Source: CAZSDU01 sp964605775 | GTDB taxonomy: Bacteria > Bacteroidota > Bacteroidia > Bacteroidales > FEN-979 | Assembly (NCBI GenBank): GCA_964605775.1 | Contig: CAZSDU010000003.1 | Coordinates: forward strand, 1-64,000 | Direction of reading: 5' to 3' | DNA: 64,000 nt | In this document: piece by piece, positions 24,825-35,016 of the stretch | Numbering within the stretch: position 1 is the first letter of the stretch | Layout: each line of letters starts with the position of its first letter | Notes under the pieces: generated by a model | The model's input: only the letters and a program-made list of their open reading frames with translations | What the model was told of the DNA's origin: nothing | The model's database searches: none | Program-made: the position numbers and the translations under genes

Positions 24825-27007
24825 AATCCATTTACCTCGACTATAATGCCACAACGCCAATGGCAAAGGAAGTCATCACAGCGATGCTTCCCTTTTTCAA
24901 CGATGTTTTTGGAAACCCTTCCAGTACGCATGCTTATGGACTGGAAGCTAAAAAAGCAATAGAAAATGCCAGGAGAAAAATAGCTCTTCTTCTGCATGCT
25001 CATCCGGATGAAATTATTTTTACCAGCGGGGGAACAGAAGCAAATAACCTTGCCATTAAAGGGGTAGCCTTCTCACTGAAAGGGAGAGGAAACCATATCA
25101 TTACTTCATCCATTGAACATCCTGCTGTGATTGAAGTCTGCAGGTTCCTTGAAACACAGGGCTTTCAGATCACCTATTTGCCGGTTGATGTGATGGGTAA
25201 AGTGAACCCTTCAGAGGTGGAAAAAAGTATCCGGCCGGAAACCATTCTGATCTCCATAATGCATGCCAACAATGAAGTGGGTACGATTCAACCCATAACT
25301 GAAATTGCTGAAATTGCTCATCAGCGGAATATTCTTATGCATACTGATGCCGCCCAAACCATTGGAAAAATTCCGGTAAAGGTAAGTGAACTAAAGGTGG
25401 ATTTGCTTTCCGTGGCCGGTCATAAATTCTATGCACCCAAAGGGATCGGTGCCCTGTACATCCGCAGGGGTGTTCGTCTGGAAAAACAAACTCATGGGGC
25501 TGATCATGAATCCAACCTCAGGGCGGGCACGGAAAATGTAATGCAAATTGTGGGTTTGGGGGTGGCTGCAGACATTTGCGATGAATATGATACGCTGGAT
25601 TTGAAAATATTGCGCGATCAGCTTTATCATGGAATTCTTGCAGAAATTCCCAATGTCAGATTAAACGGAGATCCTGACGACCGGCTTCCGAATACGCTGA
25701 GTATTGGATTTCCCGGTGTTGAGGCCGGCATTTTTCTCAATGAAATGAAAAATATTGCTGCTTCAGCCGGAGCTGCATGCCATTCGGAAGATGAAAAAGT
25801 GTCGGGTGTGCTCTCTGCCATGCAGGTTAGCCCTGAATATGCCCTGGGAACGCTCCGTTTTTCGCTGGGAAGAATGACGACAGATGAAGAAATTAAACAG
25901 GCCATTTCAGCGATCGTTGAATCCTATCATAGGCTAAAGGGAAATGACCGGAATGGAAAGGTCGGACAGCCAGGTTCTGTGAGATTGACAGAGTATTCCC
26001 ATTCCTTGGGCTGTGCATGTAAAACATCTCCCCAACGCTTAAAAAATATCCTTAGCGATCTTTCTTCTTATCCTGATGCTGATGTCCTTGTTGATCATCT
26101 TACCAGTGATGATGCAGCAGTTTACCGGATCAATGATGAGAGCGCTTTGGTGGAAACAGTGGATGTTATTCCTCCGGTTGTAGATGATCCCTACACTTAT
26201 GGAGCAATTGCAGCAGCCAATGCGCTCAGTGATATTTATGCCATGGGGGCAGAACCGATTTTTGCCCTGAGTATTTTGGCATTTCCGGAAAAAAGGCTCC
26301 CAACAGAGATTCTCCGGAGAATTTTGAAAGGAGGGGAGGATAAAGCCGCTGAGGCAGGGATCAGAATCATTGGAGGGCATAGCCTTGAAGATCCCGGACT
26401 GAAATTTGGCATGGTGATTACCGGGAAAGTTCACCCTGAAAAGATCTTAAGAAATTCCACAGCCAAGCCCGGTGATGCCCTGATTCTGACCAAACCCCTT
26501 GGGACAGGAATCCTTACGACAGCAATGAAACGGGGACTGGCCGATCCGGAACATATTCACGCTGCCATTGCCTCTATGATTGAACTCAATCAGGTTGCTG
26601 CCAGGGTGATGAGAAGTTATCCGGTGAATGCCTGCACGGATGTGACAGGGTTCGGATTGTTGGGACACCTGAAGGAAATCCTTGAAGGCGCTGGATTGGG
26701 TGCTGTAATTGATGCATTAAAAGTTCCCGTTTTGAATGGTAGTTGGGAAAATGCTGCAGCCGGGACAATACCCGGAGGAACATGGAATAATCTGGAATTT
26801 ACAAAAACGATAACACACTGGGAAAGCAGTGTCCCGGAAATTCTCCGGCTTATCCTCGCGGATGCCCAGACTTCAGGAGGATTACTGATTACCTTACCGG
26901 TTGACCAGGCTGATGCAATGCTCGATGAACTGCAAGGCCGCGGTTGTATTCATGCGCGGCAAATTGGCCTTATCATTGAAGGGAAAACTGAAATTTCAGT
27001 CCGGTAA
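24821..27007 (+). CDS. Cysteine desulfurase-selenophosphate synthetase fusion
   Basis: A 728-residue two-enzyme fusion. Residues 1 to about 375 form a NifS/IscS-type PLP enzyme, with the PLP Lys202 in AGHKFYAPKG and Cys320 in SAGAACHSEDE. This half should release selenium from selenocysteine or sulfur from cysteine. Residues about 385-728 form SelD, with Cys398 and Lys401 in LGCACKTSP (Cys, not selenocysteine), the DDAAVY metal site, DVTGFGLLGHLKE, and DAQTSGGLL. The fusion would hand selenium straight to selenophosphate synthesis. It overlaps mnmH by 4 bases, which ties the product to tRNA selenation. No selenocysteine-insertion genes are in the window. Both halves look complete. Confidence 0.93.
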   Translation: MKSIYLDYNATTPMAKEVITAMLPFFNDVFGNPSSTHAYGLEAKKAIENARRKIALLLHAHPDEIIFTSGGTEANNLAIKGVAFSLKGRGNHIITSSIEHPAVIEVCRFLETQGFQITYLPVDVMGKVNPSEVEKSIRPETILISIMHANNEVGTIQPITEIAEIAHQRNILMHTDAAQTIGKIPVKVSELKVDLLSVAGHKFYAPKGIGALYIRRGVRLEKQTHGADHESNLRAGTENVMQIVGLGVAADICDEYDTLDLKILRDQLYHGILAEIPNVRLNGDPDDRLPNTLSIGFPGVEAGIFLNEMKNIAASAGAACHSEDEKVSGVLSAMQVSPEYALGTLRFSLGRMTTDEEIKQAISAIVESYHRLKGNDRNGKVGQPGSVRLTEYSHSLGCACKTSPQRLKNILSDLSSYPDADVLVDHLTSDDAAVYRINDESALVETVDVIPPVVDDPYTYGAIAAANALSDIYAMGAEPIFALSILAFPEKRLPTEILRRILKGGEDKAAEAGIRIIGGHSLEDPGLKFGMVITGKVHPEKILRNSTAKPGDALILTKPLGTGILTTAMKRGLADPEHIHAAIASMIELNQVAARVMRSYPVNACTDVTGFGLLGHLKEILEGAGLGAVIDALKVPVLNGSWENAAAGTIPGGTWNNLEFTKTITHWESSVPEILRLILADAQTSGGLLITLPVDQADAMLDELQGRGCIHARQIGLIIEGKTEISVR

Positions 27008-27064
27008 ATGTGGAACCGCTGGCTTCTTTCTTTTCATCGGATTGAAGAAACTTTTTACCTCGGT

Positions 27065-27097
27065 TTTGTTTCGCCGTATTTATTTTTTCTATCTTTG
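27065..27097 (+). promoter_or_regulatory. Promoter of the tetR-tolC unit
   Basis: TTTG at 27065-27068, a 21-base spacer and TATCTTTG at 27090-27097 give a consensus Bacteroidota promoter, 24 bases ahead of the TetR ATG. Confidence 0.55.
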
Positions 27098-27120
27098 TAC
27101 CTCGATATTTCATTCAGGCA

Positions 27121-27756
27121 ATGATTATGGATAGTTCTTTGGTGGACATTCTGGAAAGGGTTCGGGAACTTTTTTTCAAATACGGGGTTAGGAGTATATC
27201 AATGGATGATATATGCCGGGATATTGGCATTTCAAAAAAGAAACTATATCGGTTTGTTCATAGTAAAAATGAACTGGTTGAGAAATTGTTGGAACTGGAA
27301 AGAGAAAATTTTGAAATTATTTTTGAAAAAAACAATTTTGACGGGGTCAACGCTATTGATGTCTTATTGATCGTCAGTCATGACGTGGGAGACCGTTTCA
27401 AAGATGTAAGCCCTTCCATGACTTTCGATCTGAAAAAATATTACCCGGATATCTATCATCATCATATTGAAAGCAGAATAGAGTTCGTTTATCAGAATAT
27501 CAAGCTGAATATCCAGAAAGGAATCAGACAGGGGATGTATCGTGATGATTTAAGTGTTGAACTGGTCGCACGTTTGTACATTCGTCGCTTAATAGATCTG
27601 CATAACCCTGAATTTTTCCCCGCGGATAAGTTTTCATTTCAAACCCTTTTCGATGTCATGTTCGATAATTTCATCCGTGGAATTGCCAATGAAGAAGGGA
27701 CAAAGTATTATGAAAAGCAGAAACGGAAAGTGAATTTAAAAAAATTTTATCAATGA
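27121..27756 (+). CDS. TetR-family transcriptional regulator
   Basis: A 211-residue regulator. The N-terminal helix-turn-helix domain reads LFFKYGVRSISMDDI through ISKKKLYRFVHSKNEL, the standard TetR pattern. The C-terminal ligand domain includes SPSMTFDLKKYYP. It overlaps the tolC-like gene by 4 bases and probably represses the efflux genes in response to a toxic compound. A clear paralogue lies at 35017-35640. ATG 27121 or 27127 could be the start. Confidence 0.88.
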   Translation: MIMDSSLVDILERVRELFFKYGVRSISMDDICRDIGISKKKLYRFVHSKNELVEKLLELERENFEIIFEKNNFDGVNAIDVLLIVSHDVGDRFKDVSPSMTFDLKKYYPDIYHHHIESRIEFVYQNIKLNIQKGIRQGMYRDDLSVELVARLYIRRLIDLHNPEFFPADKFSFQTLFDVMFDNFIRGIANEEGTKYYEKQKRKVNLKKFYQ

Positions 27757-29111
27757 TCAGATATCGCATTCTCCTTGTTTTGTTTTTCTGTTTTCTGTTT
27801 TTTCATACAGGCCTGGCGCAGCAGGAGAGTGACGCAGTTCCGGGGATGACTTTTTCGATGCAACAGGCTCAGGATTATGCGTATGAGCATAATTATGATC
27901 TGAAAAATTCTGCTTTTGATGTCGAGATCGCGCGAAAAATGGTAAAGCAAAATACGGCCATTGGCTTGCCTCAGATAAATGGCAATATTGAATACAATGA
28001 TTTTATTGATCGTCCGACCTCCTTGCTGCCTGGTGAATTCTTCGGAAAACCGGGAACCGAGATCCCTGTTCAATTTGGTACAAAATATAATGCGACATTC
28101 AAGGCTACGCTTACCCAGTTGGTTTATAGCGGGCAATACCTTGTTGGTTTGCAGACGGCTAAAGCATACCTGGAAACGGTCAGGGAGAAAAATCTGAAGG
28201 ATAAAGTTGATGTCAGGGATCTTGTGGCTGACGCTTATATCAGGGTTCTGGTCATTGAGCAAAGCCTGGCCATTCTGGATTCGACTTATATCGTTGTCAG
28301 CAGACTAGTGGATGAAGCTAAAAAGAGTTATCAGCAGGGCTTGATTGAAGATATCGATGTGGATCAGGCCGACCTGAACCGTTCTAATCTTGAGGCCCAG
28401 TTGGCTGATCTCCAAAGCAACCGTAATGTTGCTTATGCAATGTTGAAATTTCTAATTGGATTGAAAGACAACCAACCGATTACTTTATCCGATAAACTGG
28501 ATTATTTTCTTGCCCAGGTTGACCGGGATGCGTTGATCAATCAACCGTTTGATTATGAAAGGAACATTGATTACCTGTTGCTGAAAAAATCGGATTACCT
28601 GATTCTGATGCAGTATAAACTGGCCAAAACCGCTTATCATCCCACCCTGGCTGGATTCATTGGTATTTCGGAAAATGCTCAACGCAATTCCTGGAATTTC
28701 TTTAAATCAAATGAACCCTGGTATCGCACGACAAACTGGGGTTTATCCCTTAGCATTCCGATCTGGAGTAGCGGAAGCCGGAAATATTCAGTGGATCAGG
28801 CCAGACTGAATGTGGAGAAAACAAAGGTAAGCGATGAAAAACTCAGGGTTGGACTTGAATTACAGGTTGAGACGGCAAAAAAAGATTTCAGCAATGCCTA
28901 TTTTGTATACAAAAACAAGATGAAAGGGTTTGAAACAGCACTGAAAATATATCAGAAAACCATGACAAAGTACAATCTGGGGGTTTCTTCCAGCACTGAT
29001 TTAAATCAGCGATACACCCAGTTTCTTCAAGCCAATAGTGATTATATGCAGTCCATGTACACGGTACTGAGCAGCAAAATCAAACTGAATAAACTCCTCG
29101 AAAAATTCTGA
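27753..29111 (+). CDS. TolC-family outer-membrane efflux protein
   Basis: A 452-residue outer-membrane exit duct for a tripartite pump. A signal peptide (ending TGLAQQ) is followed by the two repeated halves typical of OEP proteins, with long helices such as LDSTYIVVSRLVDEAKKSY and the late NLGVSSSTDLNQRYTQF segment. It overlaps the TetR gene by 4 bases. The pump and adaptor genes that should work with it lie convergently, their last stop codon touching this one. Confidence 0.9.
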   Translation: MIRYRILLVLFFCFLFFHTGLAQQESDAVPGMTFSMQQAQDYAYEHNYDLKNSAFDVEIARKMVKQNTAIGLPQINGNIEYNDFIDRPTSLLPGEFFGKPGTEIPVQFGTKYNATFKATLTQLVYSGQYLVGLQTAKAYLETVREKNLKDKVDVRDLVADAYIRVLVIEQSLAILDSTYIVVSRLVDEAKKSYQQGLIEDIDVDQADLNRSNLEAQLADLQSNRNVAYAMLKFLIGLKDNQPITLSDKLDYFLAQVDRDALINQPFDYERNIDYLLLKKSDYLILMQYKLAKTAYHPTLAGFIGISENAQRNSWNFFKSNEPWYRTTNWGLSLSIPIWSSGSRKYSVDQARLNVEKTKVSDEKLRVGLELQVETAKKDFSNAYFVYKNKMKGFETALKIYQKTMTKYNLGVSSSTDLNQRYTQFLQANSDYMQSMYTVLSSKIKLNKLLEKF

Positions 29112-32100
29112 TTATCTTTTCGCGGATCTCCTGTTGGATTTTCTCCGTTTCAGCCAGATAGTCATACGCACATCGATCAATAATAAGGCCGGAACAAAGA
29201 CCAAGGTGAGGAAGGTGGCAAAACTCAATCCGAAAATGATGGTCCAGGATAGCGGACCCCAGAATAAAACATTATCTCCCCCGAAATATAAATGAGGATT
29301 GAGTTCCGTAAAGAGGGTGATGAAGTTGATATTCATGCCCAAGGCCAGAGGTACAAGACCCAACATGGTCGCAGTAGCCGTAAGCACTACCGGGGTAACC
29401 CTGGTTTTTCCTGCCTGAATAATGGCTTCTTTTGTTCTTAATCCCCTAGATTTCAATTCATCAGCGAACTCAACAATCAGTATCCCGTTTCTGACCACGA
29501 TACCTCCCAATGCCACGATCCCGAGGCCGGTCATGATCACACTGATCGGCATATGAAAGATAGCGATTCCCAGAAGGACGCCGATGATACTGAAAATGAC
29601 CTCGCTGAGTATGATCAGTGATTTGCTGAGGGATCCAAATTGGGTGATAAGGATGAAAAAGATCAGACCAATGGCAATCATCATTGCTTTTGTCAGGAAA
29701 AGCATGGTTTCAGCCTGATCCTCTCTTTCGCCCGTAAGGGTAATTTCCACACCCTTTGGTTTTTCAAAAGAAGGAAGTATTTTGTTGATCGTGGCGACAA
29801 TTTCATTCGCAGTATAGCCAGAAAGGACTTCTGAGGAGATAGTAATCACCCGCTTTAGATTTTTCCTGTGGATCCCCCCGTAAGTATCTTTGTACTGTAT
29901 GCTAGCTACTGAAGAAATCGGAATCTGGCGTAACTGTCCGGAATTCATATCGCGGTAAGTGATCTTCGCATTGATGACCTGGTTGATGCTTTTTCTTTCC
30001 TTCTCGGAATACCTGAGCTGGATAGGATATTCGTCCTCATCTTCCTTATATTTAGAAACCTCTTTTCCATAAATCCCAGTTCGTAATTCCATCCCGATCT
30101 GACCAAGAGATAAACCCTCACGGTTGGCACGAACCCTGTCAATGTTGATGATGATCTCAGGCTTATTGTTGTCGAAATCACTTTTTAGTTTTTCAATCCC
30201 GGGAATGTGAATGGAATCCAGAAAACTCTTAAATGCATTGGCAGTGGGAATTAACTCATCCAGATTTTCACCGCTGATCTCAATGTTAATTGGCTTTCCT
30301 GTCGGCGGACCCATTTTATTTTTTTCCACGCTGATCGTGACACCGGGTATGTTGTTCAGATTATCACGAACTTCATCCATGTATTTTTGAGTGGAAACAT
30401 TATTCCGGAATTTGCTTTCAATAAAATTTACCGTGATTTTTCCCTTGTTGGACGAAACCGAACGATCGAACATCCCTTCACCGGCACCAAAACCGACGTT
30501 GGAAATAACGGATTCAACGATGGGATTGTTATTGCCCAGAACGGCATAAACCCTTTGTTCAACCAGTTTGGTTACAGAGTCTGTAATGCTTTGATCAGTT
30601 CCTTCAGGTAATTTAATATATACAATCACGCTCGATGGCATGTTGTTCGGGAAGAAAAGAACCTTGGGCTTTGTCAATCCGGTGATAAAAATGGCGACAA
30701 AAAATAATACGATTACAGCATAAAACAAATACCAGGGATTTCTTCCTCTCATAAAGAATAAAAGGGTTCTCTCATACATCTTCATCATCCATGGCCATGT
30801 TCTGGTCTGGAATTTTGCAATGGCATCTTTAAGGATCAGCCGATAGAAGGCATTAAGAATCAAGGCCAGAATCAAAATATTCCCGATGGCAAATCCTCCG
30901 GCGATATAACTGATGATGGCCATAACCAGCAAAACCGCACTATGGATCAGGAGTTTTTTCTTATTGGCTTTATGTTCAACCTCATCGTATTCATGTTTCA
31001 TAAAAGTCACGGCAAAGACTGGATTGATAATATAAGCCACAAAGAGTGAAGCGAATAAAGTCAGAATCAAAGTAACCGGAAGATAATGCATGAATTTTCC
31101 GACGATTCCGGGCCAGAAAGCCAATGGAAAGAAGGGCGCCAGGGTGGTAAGGGTCCCTGAGAGAATAGGCAGAAATACTTCTCCGGCTGCATGTTTGGCC
31201 GCCTTGACAATATCAGGCTCATCCCGGTGTAGCCGGTGTGTATTTTCTATCACGACTATGGCATCATCTACGATGATACCCAGTGCAAAGATGAACCCAA
31301 ACATCACGATCATGTTCATGGTAAACCCAAGACTGGGCATGAAAAGGTAGGCAACAAACATGGAAAGTGGTACTGATAAGGCAACAAAGAAAGCGTTATT
31401 GAATCCCATGAAGAACATCAGTACGATCACCACCATGATGAATCCGATAATGATGGTATTATTCAGTTCTTCAAGGGTGCTTTTGGTGAAACGGGACTGG
31501 TCGCCGGTGATCGTTACTTTCAGATCAGGCGGGTAATTGTCCTTTTTCAGATCCCTGATGATATCCTTGATCTCATCCGAAGCCTTGATCAGATTTTCTC
31601 CGCTTTTTTTTATGACGTTAAGGGTGATCACGTTTTTTCCGTCAAAACGGGCAAAACTCTCCTGGTCTTTAAATGCGTCTTTTACTTCCGCGATGTCCTG
31701 AATATACACGATGGCTCCGCTGGCTGATTTCAGCATGATGGTTTTGATCTGATCAGGGTTTGAAAACTGACCAGCCAGGCGAATGGTGTATTTTGTTCCG
31801 AAAGAAGTGATGGTGCCGGCAGAAATAGTCACATTTTCAGCCGAAATGGCTGATTCAATATCACGGAAGGACACGCTGGCGGCCTGCATTTTATACATAT
31901 CAACATCCACCTGGATTTCACGTTCAAGGGCTCCGACAATGTCAACACGGGTAATTTCCTTCAGGGTTTCGATTTTATCCTGGGCATCTTCTGCATAATT
32001 TTTCAAACGCTGAAGATCGTAATCCCCGGCAAGGTTAATATTCATAATCGGAATTTCCGAAAGATCAATTTCTTTAATATCCGGATCCTTGGGAAGGTTA

Positions 32101-32492
32101 TTGGGAAGATCTGTCTTGGACTTGTCAACAGCATCCCTGACCCTTTGCTTGGCTTCGGAAATTTCAATCCCGGGGTTGAATTCTACCACTATGGTGGAAA
32201 AATCCTGTATCGAATTGCTGGTGATTTTCTTGACATCGGCCAGTGATTTGCATTGTTTCTCAATGGGTCGGGTTACGAGATTTTCCATATCCTCGGGAGA
32301 GGTGCCGGGATAAACGGTATTCACCAGGATGGTAGGAATGACAATTTCCGGCAATTGTTCTTTGGGAATACTGAAATATGAAAGCAATCCCAGGGTGGTA
32401 ATGATGATGGTCAGCACATAGATGCTCACCTTGTTGTCGATGGCCCAACTGGTTGCAAAGAATTCTTTGACCTTATTCTTCTTGTTTTTCAT
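29112..32492 (-). CDS. RND-family efflux pump inner-membrane subunit
   Basis: A 1,126-residue proton-driven pump of the AcrB/MexB superfamily. The first membrane helix is YVLTIIITTLGLLSYF. Two large periplasmic loops and the central membrane block with GIIVDDAIVVIEN and, in the second half, GGIVVRNGILIVEF follow. Length and duplication match the hydrophobe/amphiphile branch. The ATG at 32492 is used, since the longer frame would run into the adaptor gene. It follows the adaptor by 10 bases and ends exactly against the tolC-like gene. The substrate cannot be inferred. Confidence 0.93.
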   Translation of the reverse strand: MKNKKNKVKEFFATSWAIDNKVSIYVLTIIITTLGLLSYFSIPKEQLPEIVIPTILVNTVYPGTSPEDMENLVTRPIEKQCKSLADVKKITSNSIQDFSTIVVEFNPGIEISEAKQRVRDAVDKSKTDLPNNLPKDPDIKEIDLSEIPIMNINLAGDYDLQRLKNYAEDAQDKIETLKEITRVDIVGALEREIQVDVDMYKMQAASVSFRDIESAISAENVTISAGTITSFGTKYTIRLAGQFSNPDQIKTIMLKSASGAIVYIQDIAEVKDAFKDQESFARFDGKNVITLNVIKKSGENLIKASDEIKDIIRDLKKDNYPPDLKVTITGDQSRFTKSTLEELNNTIIIGFIMVVIVLMFFMGFNNAFFVALSVPLSMFVAYLFMPSLGFTMNMIVMFGFIFALGIIVDDAIVVIENTHRLHRDEPDIVKAAKHAAGEVFLPILSGTLTTLAPFFPLAFWPGIVGKFMHYLPVTLILTLFASLFVAYIINPVFAVTFMKHEYDEVEHKANKKKLLIHSAVLLVMAIISYIAGGFAIGNILILALILNAFYRLILKDAIAKFQTRTWPWMMKMYERTLLFFMRGRNPWYLFYAVIVLFFVAIFITGLTKPKVLFFPNNMPSSVIVYIKLPEGTDQSITDSVTKLVEQRVYAVLGNNNPIVESVISNVGFGAGEGMFDRSVSSNKGKITVNFIESKFRNNVSTQKYMDEVRDNLNNIPGVTISVEKNKMGPPTGKPINIEISGENLDELIPTANAFKSFLDSIHIPGIEKLKSDFDNNKPEIIINIDRVRANREGLSLGQIGMELRTGIYGKEVSKYKEDEDEYPIQLRYSEKERKSINQVINAKITYRDMNSGQLRQIPISSVASIQYKDTYGGIHRKNLKRVITISSEVLSGYTANEIVATINKILPSFEKPKGVEITLTGEREDQAETMLFLTKAMMIAIGLIFFILITQFGSLSKSLIILSEVIFSIIGVLLGIAIFHMPISVIMTGLGIVALGGIVVRNGILIVEFADELKSRGLRTKEAIIQAGKTRVTPVVLTATATMLGLVPLALGMNINFITLFTELNPHLYFGGDNVLFWGPLSWTIIFGLSFATFLTLVFVPALLLIDVRMTIWLKRRKSNRRSAKR

Positions 32493-32502
32493 GCTAATTT
32501 CA

Positions 32503-33621
32503 TTAAAACTCGATGGGCTGTCCATCATAAAGATCTTTATAACCAGCAGTAATGATTTTATCTCCTTCGTTGAGTCCGCTCACAATCTCTGTCAGCCCAT
32601 TGAATGAAATAAACGAGATCACGGTTTTTTTACGAGCCAGTTTTTTCCCGTTCTCTTCTGAAGCGACAAAAACGTATTGCCCATCATTTCTTGAATTCTG
32701 TATAAAATTCTGAGGAATAGCTACCGTAGAAGGATTGTCATAATCCTTAATACGCAAAACGGCGATCATATTGGCACGAAAAGTAATATTGTTAACCGGA
32801 AGTTCAACTTCTACCAAAAAAGTACGATTGGTCGGATTGATGTATTTGCTCGCAAAAGTAACCTTCTGATCCAGCTCCTGATTAAAATCCGGTAAATAAA
32901 CTTTAACCGGCGCCCCTGTCTTTATTTTGGCGGAATAGGCCTCACCGACATCGGCAAGTGCTTTTGCCTTGGAAAAATTCACGATCCTGAACGCGGGAAT
33001 GGGGGATGCAGAGGAAGCCATCTGCCCGACTTTAATCGGGATATCTTCCACATTTCCATCAATGGGGGAGGTGATAACCGACATCTTGATCTGATCCTGT
33101 AAAGTGTTGATGCCGTTTTGAGCAGATTCCATGTCGTTCTTGGCTTTGAGATATTGAACCTCAGAACCTATTTTCTGATCCCAGAGGGTCTTCTGCCGTT
33201 CATAAATATCCGTAAGAAATGCCAGTTTGTTTTGAAGATCCTTGAGTTGCTGTTTCAGCACATCGGCATCCAATTCAGCCAACACCTGTCCTTTGGTTAC
33301 GTAATCGCCTTCTTTGACAAGAATTTTTGTGACGACACCACCCTGGTTTCTTGGACTGACACCGATGTTTTCATTGCCATCAATTCTCCCCTGAACTTCA
33401 ATGTAATGCTGAAATGATTGCTTTTTAATCGGCTCAACGATAACCCTGGTGGCAGATACCGAACCCATCGGATGAAGCTCCTTTTCCAGCTTCAGAATTT
33501 CCTGGGTTATATTATTCCTTTCCTTTTTCAGTTGTTCCAGCCTGAGCTTTTTATCCCCTTCCTTACTTCCGCAGGAAAGAAGAAAAAAAACAAGCCCAAC
33601 AAAAAAAAATAAATTTTTCAT
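32503..33621 (-). CDS. RND efflux periplasmic adaptor lipoprotein
   Basis: A 372-residue membrane-fusion protein. The signal peptide ends in the lipobox LLSC (Cys17), so it is lipid anchored. A short coiled coil, the lipoyl halves (VTKILVKEGDYVTKGQVLAELD and VITSPIDGNVEDIPIKVGQ), the hairpin between them, and beta-barrel and membrane-proximal domains follow. It links the RND pump to TolC. First gene of the adaptor-pump operon, with a -7 element at 33642-33649. Confidence 0.92.
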   Translation of the reverse strand: MKNLFFFVGLVFFLLSCGSKEGDKKLRLEQLKKERNNITQEILKLEKELHPMGSVSATRVIVEPIKKQSFQHYIEVQGRIDGNENIGVSPRNQGGVVTKILVKEGDYVTKGQVLAELDADVLKQQLKDLQNKLAFLTDIYERQKTLWDQKIGSEVQYLKAKNDMESAQNGINTLQDQIKMSVITSPIDGNVEDIPIKVGQMASSASPIPAFRIVNFSKAKALADVGEAYSAKIKTGAPVKVYLPDFNQELDQKVTFASKYINPTNRTFLVEVELPVNNITFRANMIAVLRIKDYDNPSTVAIPQNFIQNSRNDGQYVFVASEENGKKLARKKTVISFISFNGLTEIVSGLNEGDKIITAGYKDLYDGQPIEF

Positions 33622-33641
33622 AGGAGAAATGTTTTGGAACG

Positions 33642-33649
33642 CAAAGATA
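33642..33649 (-). promoter_or_regulatory. Promoter -7 element of the adaptor-pump operon
   Basis: TATCTTTG on the minus strand, an exact TAnnTTTG match 20 bases before the adaptor ATG at 33621. The -33 position is T-rich but lacks a clear TTTG. Confidence 0.45.
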
Positions 33650-33754
33650 GAAATTTCCAGGGCAGGTAAAAAACTTTTTAGGCGAAAATCGTTTCCATGT
33701 GTTCGTTTATTGCTTTTTTTGTATCTTTATTTTTTTCTTTATGAAAAGTATATC

Positions 33755-35005
33755 ATGGTAAAAATGAAAAGACATCGGGTAGTGATATGCTTGTCAGTAA
33801 GTTTAATGACAGCTTTTTCTGCTTTTTCCCAGACAAATTGGTATAAAATTCCACAATATGCATCGCCGCTTGCGGTAGTTTCTGAAAACGTAGGATTCAG
33901 CTGTTTAGATGAAAGTATAGGATCCCACGGAAATAAATATACCCTTTATAAATCTATCGATGGAATGAGCAGTTTTGCAGCCATTAAATCTAATTATGGA
34001 GACCTCGGCGGGGTCTATTTGGCCGGACTTTTCTTTTGTAATGATACGCTTGGATTTATAGCAGAATCTGATAAAGGATTTCCTTCATTTTTTAAAACAA
34101 TGGACGGTGGGGGGCACTGGCAAAAATTATCAGGAGACGGAAACGTTTCAAATTTTAGAATGTTTTTTTTAAACGAAAATTTGGGATATTATTGTTTTTA
34201 TCCGGAAGGGTCCAATTACAGTTATCTCAGGAAATATGAGAATGGAATTATCCGTCCTGTTTTAGAAACGCATCAATATGTATTTAAGCAACCGGTGATT
34301 TTCTTCAAGTCAGATGTTCTGGGTTTTATACTTTGTGATGATTCACTAGGTGGACATGTCATTCTCCGTACTCGGGATTCAGGATTATCGTGGATGGAAG
34401 TTCTTATGGATTCCCTGAATAAATTCCGTGATTTTTGTTTTGTCAATGATACAATGGCCATAGCTATTGGGGATAATGCGACCATATACATTACTTGTGA
34501 TCAAGGATCTGCCTGGAAGAAAATCCAGATTCCCTGGACACAACATCTCAATTCGGTTTTTTTTTATAAGGATAGTCTTGGATATATTGCCGGTAACAAT
34601 GGCCTATTAATCTCCATGAAAATATCATCACTGGGTATTGATTGTCATGCTGTAGAATTTCCATCAGAAAAGAACCTTAAATATGTCAGGGTTTTTGGCG
34701 AAAATAAATGCTTTATAATAGGAACAGATGGTTCCTTGTATCGTAATTTTTCACCTCAAGGCACAGTCAACATTACTTCTGACTATTTCAATATTTTCCC
34801 TAATCCCGTTGACGATATATTATTTATTGAACCCCGGAATCAGACCGTGGAATTTGAAATCAAGCTGATTTCTTGTCTTGGTGAAGTGATACTATCGGGT
34901 AATGGTATCAGAAAGATTGATTTTTCGAATTATTCGTCCGGAGTCTATTTTATTCTTTTTCTGGAAAGAGGATCTTTTGCAGTGAAAAAGATACTAAAAC
35001 CATAA
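33755..35005 (+). CDS. T9SS-sorted beta-propeller protein
   Basis: A 416-residue surface or secreted protein. The signal peptide (ICLSVSLMTAFSAFS) follows an ATG at 33755 (or 33764), and the farther in-frame Met would bury it. The body has repeated Asp-box-like turns (TMDGGGHW, TRDSGLSW, TCDQGSAW), the pattern of BNR/Ycf48-type beta-propellers. The last 75 residues are a type A T9SS sorting domain, from NIFPNPVDDIL to YSSGVYFILF and KKILKP. It is therefore a substrate of the secretion system encoded at the right end. It lies between the efflux operon and a TetR gene 11 bases downstream. Function unknown. Confidence 0.85.
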   Translation: MVKMKRHRVVICLSVSLMTAFSAFSQTNWYKIPQYASPLAVVSENVGFSCLDESIGSHGNKYTLYKSIDGMSSFAAIKSNYGDLGGVYLAGLFFCNDTLGFIAESDKGFPSFFKTMDGGGHWQKLSGDGNVSNFRMFFLNENLGYYCFYPEGSNYSYLRKYENGIIRPVLETHQYVFKQPVIFFKSDVLGFILCDDSLGGHVILRTRDSGLSWMEVLMDSLNKFRDFCFVNDTMAIAIGDNATIYITCDQGSAWKKIQIPWTQHLNSVFFYKDSLGYIAGNNGLLISMKISSLGIDCHAVEFPSEKNLKYVRVFGENKCFIIGTDGSLYRNFSPQGTVNITSDYFNIFPNPVDDILFIEPRNQTVEFEIKLISCLGEVILSGNGIRKIDFSNYSSGVYFILFLERGSFAVKKILKP

Positions 35006-35016
35006 ACATCAGAAAA

